Assembly (NCBI GenBank): GCA_030018795.1
Contig: JASEHA010000091.1
Span: 1 to 7,915, forward strand
Reading direction: 5' to 3'
Length of the DNA: 7,915 nt
Source of the DNA: a bacterium
GTDB taxonomy: Bacteria; UBA9089; CG2-30-40-21
Shown here piece by piece: positions 1-6,300 of the stretch. Within the stretch, counting starts at the first letter, position 1. The number at the start of each line of letters is the position of its first letter. The translations under genes and the position numbers were made by a program. The notes beneath the pieces were generated by a model. That model did not search any database and was not told the DNA's origin. It saw only the letters and a list, made by a program, of their open reading frames with translations.

Positions 1-224
1 CGACGAGGCATATAGGGTTTACCCCTCGAATCCACGTTGAACCACATTATTCAGCATTAAAGGTATCCCGTACAGAATGGAGGGTTATGAATGAAGCCGT
101 TTCTTAAGTCAGTGCCATTCGTCGCTGTCCCTATTTTCTTCTATCCGACAATTGATGGTTGACGCAACACTACTACCTATCAGTCTTCAGCCTAACCAAC
201 AATCCGCCTTACCTTATCATCAGA
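1..224. other. Intergenic stretch with no supported gene
   Basis: Together with the three palindromes this forms the 345-base gap left of the large gene. No ORF of useful length or RNA gene is recognised. Weak features only: CGAGG (4-8) can pair with CCTCG (24-28); CGACGA (1-6) is inverted as TCGTCG (119-124); GGAGGG (79-84) stands 6 bases before an ATG at 91 that opens a 23-codon plus-strand ORF. On the minus strand an ATG at 47 is open to the window edge (15 codons), too short to judge. The stretch could be the end of a mobile element or another interspersed repeat, but nothing here proves it. Confidence 0.5.
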
Positions 225-252
225 GTAGCACAGACAAAAATGTCTGTGCTAC
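225..252. repeat. Palindromic repeat copy 1 (perfect 12-bp stem, AAAA loop)
   Basis: GTAGCACAGACA at 225-236 pairs perfectly with TGTCTGTGCTAC at 241-252 around a 4-base AAAA loop. It shares the CACAGACA/TGTCTGTG core and the GCTACCTTA right flank with the two copies downstream. No run of T follows the stem in the direction of the large gene, so it is not a classical intrinsic terminator on its own, though such a stem can slow polymerase or protect mRNA ends. Confidence 0.9.
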
Positions 253-290
253 CTTACTCATTTGTTGCATAACCTGTGCTGTTGATGAAC

Positions 291-310
291 CACAGACAGG
301 GATGTCTGTG
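291..310. repeat. Palindromic repeat copy 2 (8-bp stem, GGGA loop)
   Basis: CACAGACA (291-298), loop GGGA, TGTCTGTG (303-310). It lies within a 28-base direct repeat: 288-315 matches 323-350 with one difference, giving a 35-base period between copies 2 and 3. Confidence 0.88.
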
Positions 311-325
311 CTACCGTTGACAAAC

Positions 326-345
326 CACAGACAGGGATGTCTATG
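326..345. repeat. Palindromic repeat copy 3, abutting the stop codon of the large gene
   Basis: CACAGACA (326-333), loop GGGA, TGTCTATG (338-345). One stem mismatch (A at 343 against C at 328) separates it from copy 2. The conserved right flank GCTACC (345-350) reads GGTAGC on the minus strand and supplies the TAG stop codon (348-346) of the large CDS, so the repeat overlaps the end of the gene. Confidence 0.88.
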
Positions 346-3300
346 CTACCTTATCACCCCTATTGGACGTGTTATCCGTTCCACCCTGCTGCCAGCATAT
401 GTTATCTCTATCTGATAGATGTAGATGCCGCTTCCAGTATAATCGTGGAAATCGTTTAACCCATCCCATGCACCAAGGTTAATATTTTCGCCACCTGTAA
501 AGCCCTTATCTCTGACCACGGTTCTCACCAGATCGCCTGACAGGTCAAATATTCTAATGCTTATACTTGCTTCTGCTGGCAAGTCTGCTACAAATTGTGT
601 CTGCTCACCAAGCTTGAATGGATTCTTGGTTACATAGACAAATGTCTTGTCTGCTGCCGGCATCTCAAGACTCAGCCCAATATCATAGATAGTAGCATGA
701 TTGACAGTAACACTTACTGTATTTGTTCCCCGACTCACCATACCGCCAACCTCTATCCAATCATGGCTATATTCATCCCAGAAGAATATGACCAGCCTCT
801 GTCTGACAGCAGCAGTAGTCGTCCCCAAACGATTGGCAAGTTTTTCCAGCTCCAGGTCTGTATATGCCAGGGTAACGGTTACCGGCCTATGAAAGACTGT
901 GTTAGGCCCAACCTGATGTGGAATGCCCATCAGCTCTATATTTGCAGAATACGGCTTTTTATCCTCTTTTTCAATCTCTGGCGGCAGGGCATTAACAGAA
1001 ATATTTACTGTTTCCTGTAAGGCACCCTGCGGGATGGAAACACTTGATCCGTTTGGACAATTTGCCAATCCTCCAGAGACACCAATCTGAACAGTTACCC
1101 GTGGCTTGATATATACTATGGTCAATGTCTGACTGGCAACATTGCCAATATCATCCCTGGCAAAGATGACAATGCTATTTGTCCCTTCTTCAAGATAGAT
1201 GTCATCAAAGAAGAACCTGGCGTTTGGAATTGGTCCCATTATACGGCCATATTTAGCCTTACTCTCCCACCAGACACAGCTTACTGTCTCAGAGATTGTA
1301 CCAGTAAGCTTGATATGGTCATGATATATCTCCCATCTGCTATTAATATTGGCTGGTTTTGGCTCAATGTTCATGTATAACTCATCTGGCAGTGCTATTT
1401 GAGGCGGTATTGTCCGCAGGTACAACAAAGCCTCTATCTCACTAAACAGCTTACCCCTGTCATCCCTTACCTCTGCCCTGACAGTATATGTCCCGGTACT
1501 TGTACCAGTGATGGTTACACTGGCTATATAGCTGCCGTTATTATCCTCATCCATCAGGCTCAGTGTCCCAAGCCCGGCACTTGAGATAGCCGGGATGGTT
1601 ACGGTTAATCCGCTTCGATATGATGTGTATGTAAACACTACCCTGTCCCCAAGTTTTGCCCTATCTGGCACAATTGAGAATACCCCTATCCTTTCTAAGT
1701 TGTTCAGTTCAACGCTGATTGATCGAATGGCAATATTACCAGCCTCATCCACTGCCTTAACCGGTATGGAATACACACCATTTGGCATGGTATTGGCAGT
1801 ACCAATCAGATAGGTAATGGTGTATGTATTCCCCTGTCTGCTTACGCTTTCGCTGCCAACCCGATACCCTTTATCAATCCCTGAAAAATCAGCACTAAGC
1901 CCATAGCTGCTATCATCAAGCACCGCAGTAATTGTCATTGTCCAGCCGTTCTTGTAAAGGCTACGGTCTGTATCAAGTAAACTGAACTTCGGCAATTGAT
2001 TGTCAATCATCACCAGAGCTGTAGTTGTTGATACATTCCCTGCCTCATCCATAGCCGTAATGGTTATGGTTCTTGCCCCACTGGCGATATCAAGCACGCT
2101 TACCTGAGCAGTATACATCCCGCTTTGAGGATTACAACTCATCTCCTCTGCTGACTCACCATTTAGCTCATGAGCATCCAGCTCCACAACCGAAAGCATG
2201 GCATCTGTAACCTCAACATTGATGGCAATTGTATCCCCTTCCTTTGCCCGGCTCTGTCCTGATGGATAGGCAATCATGATGTTACTAATATCAGGCGGTG
2301 TATTGTCTACCCGGATAGATGTCCATGGATTCATGACATTACCCACAGAGTTAACAATGGTTGCATAAACAGTAATCGTCCCCTCTATGTTAGTATTTAC
2401 TGCACATGTACCCATGTAAACACCATCGCTTGCCACCTTATCCGGGGCAATACCATTGTCTGATAGGATTAAGTCAGCTGCAGCACTACCATTTATCTGC
2501 AACAGGTTTGGATGTCCATTATAATCCAAAGAAATGGTTGTTGTCGGCAGATTTGTCTCTGCCCCGGCATAGACAAAGGTAAGCACATGCCCATTCCTGA
2601 CTACCGGCGGCAGTGCAGGGTCAACTGATAAGCCATACATTGGCTTTGTATTCTTTAATTCAAGACTCACAGTTATCTGCTTGACATTGCCTGCCTTATC
2701 TGTAGCTGTAACCAGAATAGAATAGGCACCATCAGGTGATTTGTTGTCATTGCTAATGGTATGAGCCAGAGTGTAACTGCCATTACCCAGATTACTCATG
2801 GTCGATGGGGTAATAGCCATTGAATCAATCGGCAGCAGCCATGCAGTAATGTCATACCCTCCACTATCCATCCTTGCTATAAGGTTAATGGTATCGCCAT
2901 TCCTGTATGCTGTCCGATCGCTTGTTACAGTAATAAACGCTGGTGAGGCAGTATCAAGGGTAATTGTAGCTGTTGCTTCTCCAATATTGCCTGCCTTATC
3001 CCTGACCTGATAGTATACAATGTATGTCCCATCCTGCGGCGGAAGTGTCCATATTCTGTCCTTCACAGGCGTTTCCCAATTCTCATCAAAGGCAGCATTC
3101 GTATATCTCGCACCAATAGCCTCATCATCATACATCAGATGCAGCACCACCTGCCTTGAGGTTGTATAGGCAGCACCATCATTGATTGTTATTCTGGTGC
3201 CAGATGGCGGCGTCATATCTACGACAATATTCACACTGTCCGTCCCTGCATTCCCTACCTCATCGAGTGCCCTTATCTCAATGGTATTTGTGCCCTGCTT

Positions 3301-6300
3301 CAAGCCTGAGACATTGATTTCAAACTCTTCTTTAAGCTCATTATTCAGGACACCATCAACCGAGTTGACCGTTGTCCATGCACCTGTGCCAACCCGATAC
3401 TCAAAACTGGTTACCTTATAGGTAAAGGCATTTGCATAGCCATAAATATTTATGGTGTCTGTCCCAATCACTGAGCTTTGAGTTTCAATCACCACCCCAA
3501 TGCCGCCCTTGCCTACACGGAACATGGCTGATTGCAGGTCTGACCAATTACCCATAGCATCCTGTGCCCGGACATAGACGATATGGTTACCCTCAGGCAG
3601 ATTGGTAACATCGATTGTTGCACCAGCCACAACCATAAGCTCAGGGAATGCCACATTCAGCCTGCCATCACATTGCGGTTTTGGATAGGCATCGATGTAG
3701 TATTCAACATCAATTACTGGATTAATAGCATCAGTAATGGTTGCGGCAAGAATTGTGTATGTGCCTGTGATTATTATCTCAGGGCTTAAGTTCAAGGATA
3801 TTGTCCCTGGCCCCTTTGTGTCCACACAGAATGATATTGTTTGCCTGGTCTCATTTGCCACACTATTTCTTGCCCGCACAGTTATTGTATGACTGCCTTC
3901 CTCAAGCCCTTGCAAGACAATGGCAAATGGCTCAACCTGAGCATTGAACTTGCCATCTGCTGATATTGCTTCATGCCATATGGCTATATCATCAAGCCTG
4001 TATTCTACCGCAGCAATGCTGGTCATATCCTCTGTAGCTGTTCCAAGTATAGTAAGACTATTGACCGCCTGCATGGCAGCGATTGTTCCAAGCTGCACTG
4101 CAGGCAGGGTATTATCTATGGTAATGATTACCTGCGGCTGCAGGGTATTACCAGCCATATCCACAATCATTGCCTTAATGCTTACTGTACCGCTGATAGT
4201 ATTTGTGGCTGAGATGGTATGTGAGGCAGTGTATACCCCATCATTTTGCCCCATATCCGGCAGCACACCATTATCATGCAGTGTTAGTGTGCCGGCACTT
4301 GAGTCAAACTGTGATGCTGCTATCTCTGTTGTTCGCAATCCTTGCTCACCTGCCTGATAGGTAAACACAATTGTATCACCATTTCGTACCATTGAAGGAT
4401 CTGCCTTTAATAATTGTCCTGGTGCAGTATTATCCAAAAGTACACTCGTAGCCCTCACAGCCACATTCCCTGCCTGATCAATTGCCTTAACCACAAGCCC
4501 ATACGAGCCATCTGGTATGGTATTGGCTGTACCAATCTGGTAAGTAATGGTGTATGTTCCGTCTGCTGTACTTGTTACAGTTACTGAACCAGGTTTATAC
4601 ATGCTGTCAAGCCCTGAGAAATCAACGGTTACTGTATAGGCATCAGCATCCAGCCTGGCTGTTATTGTCACAGTATCATTGTCCTTGTACGCAGGGGCAG
4701 ATGTCTCAATTGTACTAAATACCGGCGGTTTATTGTCCACAAATACATTCTCTGTACCTGTCCCCTGATTGCCTGCCCTATCCTCAGCCGTAACCATGAT
4801 AGCCCGTTGTGATTCTGTCCCCATAGTCGTATCTGAGAGTGTTATTTGTGTCATATAAACATCACTACCAGGGGCAAGATACATTGCTTGATCCACACTG
4901 CCGCCAAGCATTGAAGCATCAAGTGTTACCCTCTCAATATCAGCATTTGACGCAAGCTGGGTTATAATGGTAATGACATCACCCTCTTTTGCCCTCAACT
5001 GACCAGTTGGATACCTTATAACACTGCCTGCTACCTGTGGAGCTTGTGTGTCTACCTCAAAGGTTTCTGTTCCAAACCCTACGGTATTGGCTATATCTGT
5101 TGCTCGGACAACAATCACATGCACACTGTCTGTCATTGAACCTGTCGGTAATACACAGGCATACTCTTCTACAAGCTCATCTGCCACTGTATCTGCAATC
5201 TGAGCTGGTATCCATTGATTACCATCTATCTGCACCTCTACCTGTTTGATAGTCACCTGTGGAGCAATTACCCGTCCAGTGATGGTAATGTTTGTCGTGC
5301 CTATTGGGTCAGGTGTAACTGGATTTATCTCCACAAACAACCTTGATCTGGAAACAGCAAACACTACCTGCTGGACAGGACCCCAATTACCCATAGCATC
5401 CTGAGCACGGACAAATACAGTATGTTTGCCTTCGGTTAGATTGGCTGTATTTATCACACCGCTGATATTTGTCTGCATACTGCCTGTGCCAGAGATATGG
5501 GTTGATGTTCCCTGCAGGCTATCAATATAATATTCTACATTAGTAATGATATTCAAGGCATCTGTAGCTGTCCCAGTCAAGCTTGATGTGCCGTTTGTTG
5601 GGTCTGGTGATACCCTGAGATTGGAGATCATTGGACCCTGAGTGTCCACCTGGAAGCTGACTTGCTTCTCATCACTCACATTACCAACTACATCCATACT
5701 TCTTGCCGTTACAGTATGTGTGCCGTCAACAAGCCCGCTAAGTGCTATCTGGAATATCTCTTCAATCATACCATATGCCCCGTCAGTAGCTATAGCTGTT
5801 TGCCATACCTGTTCACTGTCAAGACGATATTCTACCTCAACTATTCCTGTGGCTATCCCCTGATCTGTCGCTGTGCCAATAATCACCACCCTGCTGCTTG
5901 CCCACTGCGGCAAGGTTGACATGCTCAGGGTTGATGTTGCCAGATCCACCACAAAGGTAGCCATAGCCATACCAATAGTATTTGCCATATCTGTTGCCCT
6001 GACAGTAACCTTGTGTGTTCCTTGAGTCAACTGGCCTGCTGGTAACTGACAGGTATACTCTTCAATAAACTCATCTGCACTGCCATCGCTTATGGTAGCC
6101 GTAATCCATGGATTGCTATCCACACAGACCTGTATCTGTTTGATTGGTGCATGGATGTCAACCGCATAACCGCTAACAATGATATTTGTAGTACCTATCG
6201 GGTCTGGTGTTATCGGGGTTATATACACCAATAGTTTTGACTTAGAGATGGTAAATGTGGTCTTCTGAGCAGGACCCCAATTACCAACACTATCCTGAGC

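Noticed and set aside
1..60. tRNA or other structured RNA fragment
   Set aside because: CGAATCC on the plus strand recalls a T-loop piece, but no acceptor stem, anticodon arm or CCA arrangement fits.
225..252. Classical rho-independent terminator
   Set aside because: The stem is strong, but no T-run follows it on either strand; the only T-stretch or A-stretch is the loop itself.
317..347. Promoter with TTGACA at 317-322
   Set aside because: The -35 match is perfect, but the only -10 candidate (TATGCT, 342-347) is weak, 19 bases away and inside the repeat, and would drive transcription antisense to the large gene with no gene to serve.
225..350. A short CRISPR array
   Set aside because: Only three units, each itself a full palindrome, at unequal spacing (65 and 35 bases between cores), with only 7 bases between copies 2 and 3 and no cas gene.
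152..415. 87-residue plus-strand ORF
   Set aside because: It runs through the hairpin repeats and into the end of the large gene; the translation is low-complexity repeat sequence with several cysteines and no known motif.
595..1020. 141-residue plus-strand ORF, and others such as 6641-7078 (145 residues) and 3944-4357 (137 residues)
   Set aside because: They lie antisense within the large gene, have no recognisable domain or consistent ribosome binding site, and repeat at equivalent places of repeated modules, as shadows of a repeated gene would.
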